A stretch of DNA of 64,000 nt from Tricholoma matsutake (GCA_026075535.2 AP026544.2:9114001-9178000), one strand, 5' to 3'. Positions 20,912 to 31,636 are shown, counted from the first letter of the stretch. Notes: generated by a model not told the origin, from the letters alone. Translations and numbers: made by a program.

Positions 20912-21450
20912 CTATTTAGAGAAATGTATGAAAAGTGAAATGCCAGAAAAATTTCCAAAATTTATGCAAAATCCTCTGATGGGAGCATAAGTAAACCTTA
21001 CAACTGTATACAAGACGGTCTCAGGAAACACAGCCCTTGTCACATCTGTGATGGACCCTGTGGCTGACCGCATAGCTGCCAAGAGCCAGGGGAGCCGAGC
21101 CAGCACATGAACAAGACCCGAATGCCCACACATGTCGAGAACAACACAGAAAATGTGTGCATCGTTCATCAACACACAGTATGTTTCACAAGTCTCGAAC
21201 ATGGGAGGAGGAACACATGGTGGCCCAGGAAGCATGTAAGAAGGAAGAAAAAGAGGAAGGCTTACCAGATGATATCAAAGATCATGGTAAGTGTGATGAT
21301 GATGGGACCCATGTGGAGGGCTTCCATCATCAACGCACACAAGACTGAGGAGGAGCCAGTTAGGAAAGCCAAGACTGCAAAGAACATGAGGTAGATGTGG
21401 AATGAGAGGTAGGCATTCACTATGAACAAGAGATCCATTGCTGAGGGAGA
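20912..21450 (-). pseudogene. Unrecognised membrane-protein-like gene fragment
   Basis: On the minus strand the reading MDLLFIVNAYLSFHIYLMFF (from about 21440) continues into hydrophobic FAVLAFLTGSSSVLCALMM and PIIITLTMIFDIIW, ending at a good donor GTAAGC near 21263. Downstream, MCGHSGLVHVLARLPWLLAA is open in another frame. The composition fits a multi-pass membrane protein or a piece of one. It has no partner exons nearby and is probably a captured or eroded host gene. I do not recognise the family. Confidence 0.3.
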
Positions 21451-22328
21451 AAACAGGAGAGGAATGGTATTATATATTATACTGCACTATAATTGTGCCT
21501 TACAAGGTCCCCAGATTTGAATGCAGGTGCCATCCCTCAAGTCCTCACATTGGATTTTGGCCCTTAGTCTAATAAGAGCTAATTCACAATAGTGTGGGTG
21601 CATGTCACACTTGTTGCCAATCACTGATCCCCTGCAAACTGTCCTGTGGGAACATGAAACCATCTTTTCTCATTCATCAGCTTCCTTCCGACCCTCATTC
21701 CCTGGCAGGCAGCCTAGCAAAAGACCGTGGTGCCACTCTGGTGTCCAGGAAAAAAGATGGTTGAACAGGGATCAAAGATGGTTCCACCGCCCAGTCTGCA
21801 CCAATGCCACGCTATACACAACAGATACACCAAACATTCCCACCCCTCCTTCATTTATCATGTTGTTATCACTGCCATTGATCACCATCTTCTTCCTCCT
21901 TTCCCCATCATCCATTCACATACCACCGATGATGAGTATCTTCCAGCATGACATTTTACTTCCAACGTCCTTCATCCACTCCAAGTGAAGCTCCCTCTAC
22001 CTCTAATGCTGATGCTGACATGTCCAACATCAAGATCGCCACCTGTATGGTTTACCTACTCATCACTACTTCTTGTAAGGTTTACTTCTCTTCTTATTGT
22101 TGGAATGCTTGTTCTTGGTAGATCCGGGTGCATTGCTACTCGTTTGCTCCAGGTAAGCCAATCAGTATTTGGTTGAGGAACTTTCTGTCTGATCCTTTTT
22201 CACATAGCTCATATGAATACATGAAGCTTTCACTGTGTGCGAATCTAAATATAGCCAGCTACTTGTGTATCATCTCCTATCTTGATGGTTTCAGCCTCCT
22301 CTTCATTGCTTTCACTATCACGCACATC
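21451..22328. other. No supportable gene
   Basis: Mixed low-complexity and pyrimidine-rich DNA between the membrane-like fragment and the nuclease remnant. Several short open frames have no consistent codon pattern. It may hold the promoter of the downstream nuclease gene. Confidence 0.35.
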
Positions 22329-24112
22329 ATGGGCATCAATGGTCTTTGGCAGATATGTCTTTGGGTGCTTTGCCCTTCATCTGTTCTGACTATCATCTCC
22401 TCTAGCTTGTAGAGCCTGCAGGACAACAGATCCCTTTGCACAAGCTTGCAGTCAAACATGGTTTTTTGCAGAATAAAGGGGGAGTGAGAGGTCTCCAAAT
22501 TGGTATCGATATCAGATCCCATGGATTGAGGTAGGTTGATCTCGGCACCATCCGCATGCCAGCTCATCTCATATTCGTCCTGCAGGCACATGGGGAGGCA
22601 GAGGCAGAGCTAGCCTGGATGTCAAGAGAGGGGCTGATAGATGCCGTCTTCACAGACGACTCTGATGTCTTCGTATTTGGTGCATCGAATGTGCTCCAAG
22701 TGTAAGCTTCTGACTGATCTAGCTGTGTGTGTGTGGCTAATGAGATCATATACAGTGTGCCAGGTGATAGTAAGGACCACCAGGTCATTGTGTACAACCA
22801 GGAGTCCATCTGTGAGCTTGGATTTTGCCAGGAGGACTTCATCCTGATTGCGTTGCTGGCGGGTGGTGATTATTCGGTAAGTAAACCCTGCCAGTAACAT
22901 TACATGTCTGTGCTGACTTTTTCATCTAGTCAGGTCTCAAGGGGTGTGGTCTAAGTACTGTGTTGGCGCTAGCTCATGCTGGATTCGGTCGGCACTTAGT
23001 GGCAGGCACTGGTGACAACCACTCACTGGAACAGGTTGCCATTTTTCTTGCAGCCTGGCATGAGGATCTCATCGCTGAGCTACATGAGAACCACTCTGGC
23101 TTACTCAAGCAGTGCCAGCCCAAGCTTGCCACCCTCATTCCTGACGACTTCCCCAACCCTCGTATCCTCAGGCTCTACACACACCCAAACACTCTGCAAG
23201 GCCAGGCAGGCTTTGTAATGCCTCCGCTTGCACCAAACAGAGCTATTGACGCTGTGGCTCTTGCTCACTTTGCCAAGTGCAACTTTGTCTGGGCGAAGGA
23301 TGCTGGTGGTGTCCTCCAGCACTTTTCTCCCTTTGTCTTTTCAGGGATCGTTGTTCAGGAGCTTGTTTGGCATGCCATCTTGTTGGATCAGGAAGCTCTG
23401 CACCATTCTGTTCTATTGCCCCTCATTGGCGATGTCCTTCTGTACCAGTTCAACAAGTCGTCTTCCTACCAAAAAGAAGTGTGCATCAAGCTTTACTTTG
23501 ACCACGAGTACATCACTAGCATATGTCAGGCTGCATCTGACACTGGAGATGGTGCTCCTGCCAATGAAATTGTAGATGTTCATGCATGGCTTCCAGCTGC
23601 GATGCTCAAGCATGTCATCCCAGAATCTAGTGATGAGGACAGCGCTTCAGGTGATGATCTATCAGGTTTTTCTTTCATCCATGAGTCTTCTTGTGTGATT
23701 GCTGATGTTAAACAACAGATTCAGAGCATGTTATGGACACCGAGGATGATGTGGAGAGTGTAGAGGGGATGTTGATCTCACCATCTTCGAAGCCTGAGGG
23801 CAGCCATGCACCTGCAGCATTGGGACCCAGCCAGCATCATGGTAAGCTTCCTGCACATTCCTAGCTGTGCTGTCATTCTCATACATGTCAGAGCAGAAAT
23901 TATTGAGGTCACATCATCTCCAGAGCCTGAATTTATTGAGATCACATCGTCTCCGGAGTCTGAATGTGGGTGCATTTTTATTCCTTATCTTGTGGCATTG
24001 CTAACACGTGTCTTTGCATGCTCCAGCCAATGCCCCATGAAAACAGTACATGCGAGCTGTTGTCTTATCCTCAGGCAAAGAGGTAATTGAGCTTGATACT
24101 GATTCAGAGTAG
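22329..24112 (+). pseudogene. XPG/FEN1-superfamily (PIN domain-like) nuclease, damaged
   Basis: The start MGINGLWQ (22329-22352) and LVEPAGQQIPLHKLAVKHGF (22406 on) are typical of GEN1/FEN1-like enzymes, with the first metal Asp in QIGIDIRS. The XPG-I region follows: HGEAEAELAWM and DAVFTDDSDVFVFG (22586-22701), then LIALLAGGDYS (22756-22876) and GLKGCGLSTVLALAH (from 22930), with clean introns at 22702-22755 and 22877-22929. Family role: structure-specific cleavage of DNA flaps or junctions. Damage: the first intron has lost its donor G (ATATGT at 22353), about 50 codons are missing between 22530 and 22586, and there is a frameshift near 23733. The acidic C-terminal exons end KEVIELDTDSE. 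Confidence 0.8.
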
Positions 24113-24204
24113 TCTTGTTAAGGGGCCTGTGAAGTGTACCAGGGGTCATGGTATCTCCTAGGGGTGGCATGAGGTGTGTATCAGAGGGGCTGTGGCCACA
24201 AGCT

Positions 24205-24213
24205 TATATAAAG
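24205..24213 (+). promoter_or_regulatory. TATA box of the recombinase gene
   Basis: TATATAAAG lies 58 bp before the ATG at 24271, with pyrimidine-rich DNA between (CTCCCCTGTTTTTATTTCTG), a common fungal core-promoter layout. Confidence 0.55.
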
Positions 24214-24270
24214 CAGCTGTTCTCCCCTGTTTTTATTTCTGCCTCCCTTCGTCAACAACAACAGTTTCTC

Positions 24271-25961
24271 ATGTTTTCTATGCTCTTGTCTAATGCATTT
24301 GCTGGTGTGACCAATGTTCTGAACATCACCTTCTTGGAGACGGATCTTGTGAATGTCAGGAATAATCTGGAAGGTGAACAAGAGTTGATGCCTGACATCA
24401 TCAAGGAGGATGCACAGCCAATTCCAGAAGAGGAGGAAGATGCTCATGCCTTTCCTGGTGGGTTGGAGGAGCTCAGGAGCATAATGCAGAATGCTTCAAA
24501 GGGGGTCACAGAGGACACTGATAAGCAGTACTGTGAGTAAGTGGTGACAGTCTTGCACCATGTGTGCTTATGACATGGGCTTGTGGCTGGTGACAAACCT
24601 CCAGCCTTTCTGAACAGTGTGTCAAGTTCTTGCCTGAGAAAGGCCTGATAAAGGATAAGGATGGCTTCATCAGTGCCAAGCCACCGAAGGAAGTGCCCAT
24701 GTTTATCATTGCATGGATCATGAACAGGTAGACTCTTGATAAGGTCCAGGGACAATGAAGCAACTGATGGTCATTTGTAGCTGTGATACATTGAATTTGG
24801 ATGGAACTGTGAAAGATCCCAGTGTCAAGCGGGACACTTACTCAAATGCACAGAAGATGCATGCAACAATGACCTACATGTTCAGACAAGTCCATGGACT
24901 TGGGACTCTTCAGTGGCAAGAGAATTGGAGCACAAATGAGATGAAGGGTAATCCATCTGTGTGTGAGGCCGCATCAACATACATGATAAGCCTCCATTGA
25001 TGAAAGGTACAGTCATCTTACTCTAGTTTTAATGCTCGGAACACTAAGAAAAGGCTCAGGTGCAAGTGGGTGAGAGTGCAACCAGTGCACATGCGATTAC
25101 ACCAGTAAGTGTCCTCTCTCTGCATGTGCATCAGTATACTACTGACATGGCCAGGCAATCATGGAAGCAATGTACCATTTCCACCATCTTCCTGAGAACT
25201 GGACCATCAAGAATTATGCACCAGGAAAGCATTCAAATAAGAATTCTGAGAGCTGAGGAGGAGGGCGTGCTCATTGTCTAATGTCTGCTGCATATACAAT
25301 AGCCTTCTTATGTCTCCTCCGATTCAACGAAGTTCTCAAGATCCAAGTCCATAACATCAAGTTTGTTGATACTGCTTAGGGCAGCCACATTGAGCTTCTT
25401 CTGCCCTTTCAGAAGACAGAACAGTGCAGAGGTGAGTTGATTTTGAGCTACAAACACTGCTTTACTGAGTTTCTGGCACTAGAGATCCCATCTTTTGTTC
25501 TTTATCCCCTGCCAGAGGAGGAGGCACACCTTTGCCCTATATGAGCTGTCACTGACTGGATCCAAGAATCAAAGCTTACAGCTGGCTTTCTGTTCCAGCG
25601 GATTGCTTCAGGTGATCATGTTGCAGAAGCCAATGTGCTAATGGTACATTTGCCAATCCTCATTGTTGATGGTTGATCTTCATGACATCTTCAGACAGCA
25701 CAGCAGTTCCTCAAGCTCTTTAGAAACAATCTGTTGGACGTAAATATAGACCCCACACCATATGGCACACATTCCTTTCACCATGGTGGCTATCAGTATC
25801 TGCACTGCTACCGCTGCTGGTCCTTTCAGAGGATATGTGAGTGGGGTGGCTGGAGCACTGACTTCAGCTACCTGACCATCATCAAATACCTGATCTCACT
25901 GAATGATGACCCTATGGAATGCCAAGAGGACTTCTTCAACCCCAAGCTTGTCCTACTGTGA
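24271..25961 (+). pseudogene. Crypton-like tyrosine recombinase, degenerate
   Basis: Exon 1 (24271-24532, MFSMLLSNAFAGVTNVLN) carries an acidic segment. Later pieces read VKFLPEKGLIKDKDGFISAK, KRDTYSNAQKMHATMTYMFR and GNPSVCEAASTYMISLH, the N-terminal DNA-binding part. The C-terminal part has YGTHSFHHGGYQYLHCYR and FQRICEWGGWSTDFS (to 25961). The catalytic region of this family normally has H-S-F-R-R-G-G; both Arg are His here, so the copy is inactive. TGA TGA at 24998-25003 replaces an Arg pair. Tyrosine recombinases cut and join DNA through a covalent tyrosine link and can mobilise their element. It sits convergent with the intact gene at 27475-26120. Confidence 0.75.
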
Positions 25962-26119
25962 GGTGCCCTGCATGTGGTAGACAGTGCCAGTGTGGATATT
26001 AGTATGGAAGCATAACTCTCATAGCAGACAACTAGTGAATAATAATGAATGTGTTATGAAATGGACACTAAAGCTACCAACAAACTAAACTAATGAGCCA
26101 ACAAGACCTTTGAACCAAC
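25962..26119. terminator. Short intergenic region between two convergent genes
   Basis: 158 bp separate the stop of the recombinase remnant (25961) from the stop of the SAP-like gene on the other strand (26120). It must hold both 3' ends. A/T-rich stretches are present, but no single poly(A) signal is decisive. Confidence 0.35.
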
Positions 26120-27475
26120 TCATGCCACCAACGACACATCATGCAGCTCCTTGTACCACTTTGCAATGTTGGCAGCACTTGACATCACCACTGTCTTGCC
26201 ATTCTTGATGTAGCTGAAGACCTTGTCAAACTGGAAACCATACTCCTCGTGTGCCTGCTGGACAATGGCTGAATTCTGGTTCTTCTGGTGCCCTTGCAAC
26301 ATCAGATTGATGCTGGAATAGGACAAGTGCGTGCCATCTGGAGTGGAGAACTCCTTCCAAAAGTTGCCAGGGCTCTTGCTGCGGTAATAGCTGACAAGAA
26401 ACTGACACTAGCATTAGCAAGTGCCAATGATGCATCGACATGGAAAGGTAACATACCTTCCACTCCAAGAACAACTTCTTGAGTCCCTCCCACTGCAACC
26501 CTTTCCAGCGTCCGTAGAGAACTGGCCAGTGCACGAGAGCTATACACTCTCCATTGATAGCAAATGCAGCCTTGGAGCCATCCCAGAACCCAGATGTGTC
26601 ATCCCAGATGCAATTGAGGTGGGCAATGTCATGAGCAAATGTGAGTGCAGTGGGGTTGGGGACATCATCCTCGGTGATGTCAATGACCTTCCTGTTCCCC
26701 AGCTGGATGTCACATACTTCAAGAGCTTTTGAGGAGATGCTTGCTGCCTGATCATCACGGTTGACCACCATTGCCATGTCAGTGCTGACATCATCCATGA
26801 ATGGCAGTGGGGGGGTCGTCATGTAAGCAAGAGGCTCAGCAGGACCAGGTCCATTGGTGATGCATTGGAGGATCTGGGAAAGGGCTGCCTCCATGCAATG
26901 GATGTGCTTGTGGATGGTGGAGGCTGGTCCTGATGGAGAGGGAGCATAAGGGCCAGTGACAGGGGGAGAAACAGGGTTGGGAGAGGATGCGGCATTTGGC
27001 AGCACATACAGATACTGCTTTTGCATGTTCTCGGCCTGCAACTGCATTAGCCACAGCACAGGGAGGAGGGAGTATGGAGCAACATACCCATGGGAAGATC
27101 CTGGTGATCTCCTCTGCTGTTTGTGTGTCTTTCAAGTGCTCTGTTGGGAGGGTGTGCTTTGTTCCACCTGATGCTACCCCTGGAACACCATTGCCATGGA
27201 GAAGCTCATCACGATGGAGAGTGGAGAGCTTTGGCTTGGCCTTGGTGGATGTGCAAGGGCCCTTGTGAGAAGCTCGGGCAGTAGGAAGAACACTGTTGGG
27301 TGGCAGGAGCAAATCAGCATTGACAGGGCACACAGACACTGAAAACGAAGACTTACACATTCCAGGCCTTGTGGTCAGCACTGAACTCCTTCAGGGGCTG
27401 CTTGAGATTGGCAATGGTGCCCTTTGGACTGAGATGGAACTCCTGGCACCATTCCTGCAGCTCGGGCTTCTGCAT
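26120..27475 (-). CDS. SAP-like domain protein linked to the recombinase, intact, 4 exons
   Basis: Model: complement(join(26120..26401, 26457..27041, 27088..27292, 27357..27475)), 1191 nt, 396 codons, open throughout. Introns are 46-64 nt with GT..AG ends and, in the last, TGCTAATG as branch site. The N terminus (ELQEWCQEFHLSPKGTIANL, KQPLKEFS) resembles a SAP helix-extension-helix, a DNA-binding fold. The middle is Lys- and Pro-rich. The C-terminal half reads LNCIWDDTSGFWDGSK, ALVHWPVLYGRWKGLQWEGL and YYRSKSPGNFWKEFSTPDGT, a WDD..W pattern I recall from unannotated Agaricomycete proteins that occur in many copies. Likely nuclear. Inference: it helps the neighbouring recombinase recognise DNA, since the two are convergent and adjacent. 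An intact frame beside decayed neighbours is notable. Confidence 0.65.
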
Positions 27476-27531
27476 GTTCACACTAAGGGGAGAGGGTTAG
27501 CCTTTGCAAAAAGAAGGGGGTGGAGCATGGC

Positions 27532-27987
27532 CTACAGGGAGAAGGACCAAGCCTGAGGATTCCCATCCTCACCAATGTTGCCAGGGAACAGCAACAGGTC
27601 CGAGTTGGCTGCCACATCAGAGGTGTGCACAACACCAGTCATGGCTGCATGTTGATAGCGGGGGCTGTGAAAGAGGTAGAGGATGGCAACAAAGCAGATG
27701 AGGAAGAGCGAGAGCGCGATGATGAGGACCCACTTCCAGCTGAGGGCAGGGAAACTGAACCAGATGCTGAGGAAGAACATGGTGGTGCTGAGGATGACGT
27801 TGGCGGGCTGAGCTTTGGGAGGATTGGAGGTCAGTGCCAGGGGGTCATCAGCAGGGTGGCCACCAGCACCATTGATCGAGTCCTCATCCACTGCACTAGA
27901 AGAGAAAACATGGGCAGGTGGTGAGCAAAGCTGAAACCTAACTGTGACTGCCAGCAAATGTTTGACAGAGCCAAACAAACCGTCCAT
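27532..27987 (-). CDS. Small single-pass membrane protein, unrecognised
   Basis: A 151-codon open frame starts at ATG 27987. After an acidic stretch (SAVDEDSINGAGG) it has a strongly hydrophobic region, VILSTTMFFLSIWFSFPALS followed by WVLIIALSLFLICFVAILYL. These are one or two membrane helices at about residues 65-105. A polar tail without charged clusters follows. It lies 57 bp upstream of the SAP-like gene on the same strand. A possible acceptor (TTCTCTTCTAG at 27907-27897) lies inside the frame, so the true 5' end could be spliced differently. Family and function unknown. Confidence 0.45.
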   Translation of the reverse strand: MDGLFGSVKHLLAVTVRFQLCSPPAHVFSSSAVDEDSINGAGGHPADDPLALTSNPPKAQPANVILSTTMFFLSIWFSFPALSWKWVLIIALSLFLICFVAILYLFHSPRYQHAAMTGVVHTSDVAANSDLLLFPGNIGEDGNPQAWSFSL

Positions 27988-28054
27988 CGATCAATGTGAT
28001 GTGGCGCCAGTGATTGCCACATGATCACAACCGTCTTTTCTGTGAGGGAAGTAG

Positions 28055-28880
28055 CTATATCCCAATCAATTTAAGGGACTGAATGTTAAATTGAACTAAA
28101 TTCAGAATTTGCCATGCCTCGCTTATTTCGGCCAACACCCACATCAGCAGTGCCATCGGCATGTCAATGGTAGAGCAGCCACACTGCATTGCCTTGCATT
28201 GCATGTTGGAAATGTGTCCATAGTATTCTGCTTGACACCAGAGGGCAGTGGCAGCTGTACCTAGTCCCCCTTTTCTTTTATAATCCATGTTTTCCTTATT
28301 TTGTATAGTATGAATTGGATTTGTAGCCTTGTAGGCCTCAAAGTGTATTGAAAAACAATGGATTGTACAGAAAACCTACAACTAGTACAAGGTAATTCAT
28401 GTGGGGAGAATATTAGCAAGAAAAAACAGCTTCTGGCCTTGACTTGCACCCAGATGAGCAGGTTCTCGACGATTTGATCAACGGCTGTCATACCACCCAA
28501 TTTGTGTGAAAATAATGTCGATGTGTCAGCCCAATAATTGGGGGCACTGTTACCCAAGCTTAAATCGAGCTTGGCTGCTCTAAACCAAACTCTGTTGCCC
28601 TAAATCAAACTGATGGTGAGCTGAGTTTCCTTAAATCAAGCTTAAATTGAGTCTAAATTGAATCAGTTCATGTTAAATTGAGGGAATAAGTTACTTAGCA
28701 CTCAAAATCGAGCTTATCTCTACTTATTGGTGCAAACCAGTGGTGTAAGGTGTCATGTTCAGCCATATCTGCCTATCAGAGGTTCACAATGGATTGGAAA
28801 GCACAGTATGATTTGAGACCTGCAAGTAAATAGGGGATACATTGGATGGACAGTCTGCTACTCTCTACTGGCTACTGTAG
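28055..28880. repeat. Gene-free region with TTAAATTGAG repeats
   Basis: Blocks of (C)TTAAATTGAG occur repeatedly near 28640-28685 and in inverse form at 28068-28110 (ATCAATTTAAGGGA). They could be degenerate terminal repeats of a small element of about 0.65 kb. No target duplication found and no coding capacity. Confidence 0.3.
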
Positions 28881-29030
28881 GCTGCCATCTCGCGACGCGA
28901 CGCGTATCCGAGGAAGTGCGCGTGGGCGATGTTTGCCATCAGACCCTGACGCCAAATAGCCGAGGCCGCCGTGATGGCCGCTTAGTCATCCGATCACCTT
29001 AAGTGGACAGAAAAGCTGAAATTGTGACTT
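28881..29030. other. CpG-rich host-like boundary
   Basis: A run of CGCGACGCGACGCG-type sequence marks an abrupt change from CpG-poor transposon DNA to the CpG-rich peptide-gene region. Confidence 0.5.
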
Positions 29031-29064
29031 TTCGGGATCTAGGTGCAATCCGGACAGGAACCGT

Positions 29065-29360
29065 TTTCATAATAAATAAGAGGACCCCGGATTATGCCCT
29101 CCACCGACTTTTTGGGCTCCACACCTTCCCAAAAAGGAACTTTTCGGCTGATGGACATGAAGAGCTCACAAAACCGTCCAAAAATGGTGTTGGAAATCTG
29201 ACCCACCACATCCTGTCCGGACTGGACCCAGCATCTGGCCCACTGGCCCCAACTTTTGTCCGGACATCCACCAAGCTGGGATCTGGCTTATTGGCTGCAA
29301 ATGTCCAAAACCTGTCCGGATTGGGACCAAGCAGGGATAATCCGGGGTCCTTAAATAAGC
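29065..29360. repeat. Possible MITE with GGACCCCGGATTAT inverted repeats
   Basis: Left AAATAAGAGGACCCCGGATT and right the inverse of AAATAAGGACCCCGGATTAT, about 290 bp apart. TCCGGA motifs recur inside (CTGTCCGGA, TGTCCGGACA). An open frame across it is judged fortuitous. Confidence 0.4.
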
Positions 29361-29501
29361 CTTCGGGTAAACCTCCAGGGTCCTCCGGCCCCCGCACATT
29401 TCATAATGCGACACAGACCTTCGAACACTGATCGTGGGCCCCAATCCAGTACTATATATCCTCAGGGGCCGATGGCTGTTTTGGGTGCATCACATTCTTC
29501 G

Positions 29502-29508
29502 TATAAAA
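29502..29508 (+). promoter_or_regulatory. TATA box of peptide gene 1
   Basis: TATAAAA about 100 bp before the ATG at 29604. The second gene has CATAAAAC (30520) at a similar distance, and both are followed by a conserved AAAACAGAT and CTTCTCAGCTGGYCTGACAA block. Confidence 0.55.
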
Positions 29509-29603
29509 CAGATGGCAGCCATGTCTGGATACTCCCCCCTTCTCAGCTGGTCTGACAAGCGATCCCACATTCAACAAGGCTAAACCTATACAACAAACGA
29601 TAA

Positions 29604-29909
29604 ATGAAGATATTCTACTCTATTCTCTTTGCGATCCTCACTCTCACAGTCTGGACTGCCGCCCTTCCAACTCCCCGGTCAAACCATCTCGCAACTCGGT
29701 CAGAGGTCAGAGCGTACTACGATCTCGATGAGCTCACCGTTCGGAGTGTAAAAGGAGAAGGAGGGCCTGAACTTGTATCTCGGAAGATCCATATCCATAT
29801 TTCGCAAAGAGTGAAGAACGCGTTCAAAAGGATTGGAAATGCGTTCAAGAAGGTTGGAAATGTGATCAAGAAGGTTGTGAAGGTGGCTACGTCGTTCTTG
29901 CCTTTCTAA
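29604..29909 (+). CDS. Small secreted cationic amphipathic peptide precursor, copy 1
   Basis: 101 codons, no intron. A signal peptide (MKIFYSILFAILTLTVWTAA) is followed by LPTPRSN, an acidic-to-neutral middle part, and a C-terminal ~42 residues that start at a dibasic site (SRK) and contain eleven Lys/Arg and no Asp/Glu. These basic residues recur every three to four positions between Val/Ile/Phe (RIGNAFKKVGNVIKKVVKV), which would form a strongly amphipathic helix. This organisation (signal, acidic pro-region, Kex2-like site, cationic helix) fits a membrane-active host-defence peptide, but could also be a signalling peptide or effector. The 3' UTR begins ACGGAGGAC and is conserved in all three copies. 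Confidence 0.8.
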   Translation: MKIFYSILFAILTLTVWTAALPTPRSNHLATRSEVRAYYDLDELTVRSVKGEGGPELVSRKIHIHISQRVKNAFKRIGNAFKKVGNVIKKVVKVATSFLPF

Positions 29910-30608
29910 ACGGAGGACATGTAGGAGTTTATTCCATTATTCTTCACTGGTGGTTGATTTACGTGCTACTTAGGCTCGGACTTTGACTTTTGGCTTGACT
30001 CGGATGCGCGACGGACTTGAAAAACGTGTGAGTAGTGCTGTCGATTTCGAAGAGTCAAAACGGATATAGCTGAATCTGTGTAGTTTTTTGTTGAATAGAC
30101 AACGTGTAAGGAAATTTCTTCGCTCGTTGGCGGTACTCGGCTGATAACACATGTAGATATCACTGGAGTTCTTGTCCCTCTTTCGAATTGAGATAGCGTT
30201 CATTGAATTTGTTATATGGAGCGCCGTATAATGAAGAGCAAGTACACGGACGTTGTCCATACACAGCAATGAGCCTGAAGTAAGGCCAAGTGGTATTACA
30301 TATATATTCCCAGGATGACGACCTCCGAACCGGTCGGTCTGTTTAGAACGCGTTGGATGAAACCGGGGAGCTGTCGGAGTTCATATCACCGGTGCCAACA
30401 GTTGCGTTCCTCGGACGTTGCAGCGCAAGATAGGAACCATGTGCAGGGTTCGCAATATAGGAGTGGATGATCCTGAATTCTCCGGTGTTGGTGACACCAC
30501 GTGCATGACGCATTCGCCACATAAAACAGATACTTGGCCACATCCGAACAACCCACTTCTCAGCTGGCCTGACAAGCAATCCTCGCCCAATAGATCTCTA
30601 AAACTATC

Positions 30609-30890
30609 ATGAAGATTCTATACTCCTTTATCTTTGCGTTCCTCATTGTCACAGTCTGGACCGCTGCCATTCCGACACCACGGTCAAACCAGCTCGCATA
30701 TCAACCAGAGGCCAGAGAGTACTACGGTCTCGACGACTTCAGGATCCGGAGTGTAGAACAAGAAGGAGGTCTGGGACTCGTTTCTCGGAAGATCCATATC
30801 CATATCCCGCAAAGAGTGAAGAACGCGTTCTCAAAGATTAAACATTTCTTCCAGAAGGCTGGGAAAGTGGCTTTGTCTTTCTTTTCCTAA
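30609..30890 (+). CDS. Small secreted cationic amphipathic peptide precursor, copy 2
   Basis: 93 codons, intronless, about 700 bp after copy 1. Signal peptide and pro-region are close to copy 1 (AIPTPRSNQLAYQPEAREYY, GLDDFRIRSV). The mature region keeps SRKIHIHIPQRVKNAF but has a shorter helix (SKIKHFFQKAGKVALSFF). Charge is lower but still clearly positive. The promoter block and the 3' UTR are shared with copy 1, so the duplication unit included both. The pro-region is better conserved than the helix, as in defence-peptide families under diversifying selection. Confidence 0.8.
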   Translation: MKILYSFIFAFLIVTVWTAAIPTPRSNQLAYQPEAREYYGLDDFRIRSVEQEGGLGLVSRKIHIHIPQRVKNAFSKIKHFFQKAGKVALSFFS

Positions 30891-31064
30891 ACGGAGGACG
30901 AGTACGAGTTTATTCCAATATTCTTTGCTGGAGGTTGATTTGCGTGCTACTACGTAGAAGTGTTTGTCGGTCTTAGGCTCAGAGTTGGCCTACCGGCTTG
31001 ACTCGGATGCGCGGCGGACTCGAAAAACGTATAGTGTAATAAACCTAAACCATATACAACGATC

Positions 31065-31331
31065 ATGAAGATTTTCTACTCCTTTCTCTTTGCGTTCCTT
31101 ATTGCCACAATCTGGACCGCTGCTATTCCGACACCACGGTCAAACCAGCTCTCAACTCGGTCAGAGGTTCGAGGGTCGATAACTTCAGCATCCGGAGTGT
31201 AGAACAAGAAGGAGGCTTGGACTCGTTTCTCGGACGATCCATATTTGAAGAACGTGTTCAAAAAGATTGGAAATGTGTTCAAGAATGTTGCGAAGACGGC
31301 TGTTACGTCATTCTTTCGTATGCGTCTGTAA
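31065..31331 (+). pseudogene. Third peptide-precursor copy, broken
   Basis: The signal region (MKIFYSFLFAFLIATIW) and PTPRSNQL are preserved. The frame then shifts after SEVRG and stops early. Downstream a different frame retains the basic helix segment and a stop at 31329-31331. The promoter block present in copies 1 and 2 is missing; only the 3' UTR-type sequence of copy 2 precedes it. It looks like a tandem duplicate that lost its promoter and decayed. I do not reconstruct it. Confidence 0.75.
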
Positions 31332-31636
31332 ACGGAGGACACGTACGAATTTTTTCCATTCTTCGCTGGAGGTTGATTAAATTTGCGTGCTACTATGTTA
31401 GAAGTTGTTGTCGATCTGAGGGTCAGATGTAGTTAGTGCTGTCCATTTAGAGTCAAAACATCCGATATGGCCGAATCAGTGCGCAGAGACACGGCAATGC
31501 CAATCACATCTAATTACCGGTAGACGCACCGAATTGGGAGAGTCGCCGGATTGGGAGAGTCGATTGATGGCTGTGAAACATGGATACATGATAGAGTCTA
31601 ATTTTCAGAGTTTGTTCCAGCAGGTTAAGACTCATA

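Noticed and set aside
26226..26456. Read-through of the SAP-like gene from exon 3 into the intron
   Set aside because: The frame stays open by chance to 26226, but GTATGT..GTGTCAG splicing joins to a longer conserved reading ending at 26120.
27339..27356. An 18-nt intron in the SAP-like gene
   Set aside because: Too short for fungal spliceosomal introns; using the acceptor at 27293 gives a 64-nt intron and a continuous frame.
29003..29431. 142-codon open frame upstream of the peptide genes
   Set aside because: It spans a likely MITE with inverted repeats and has no protein-like conservation.
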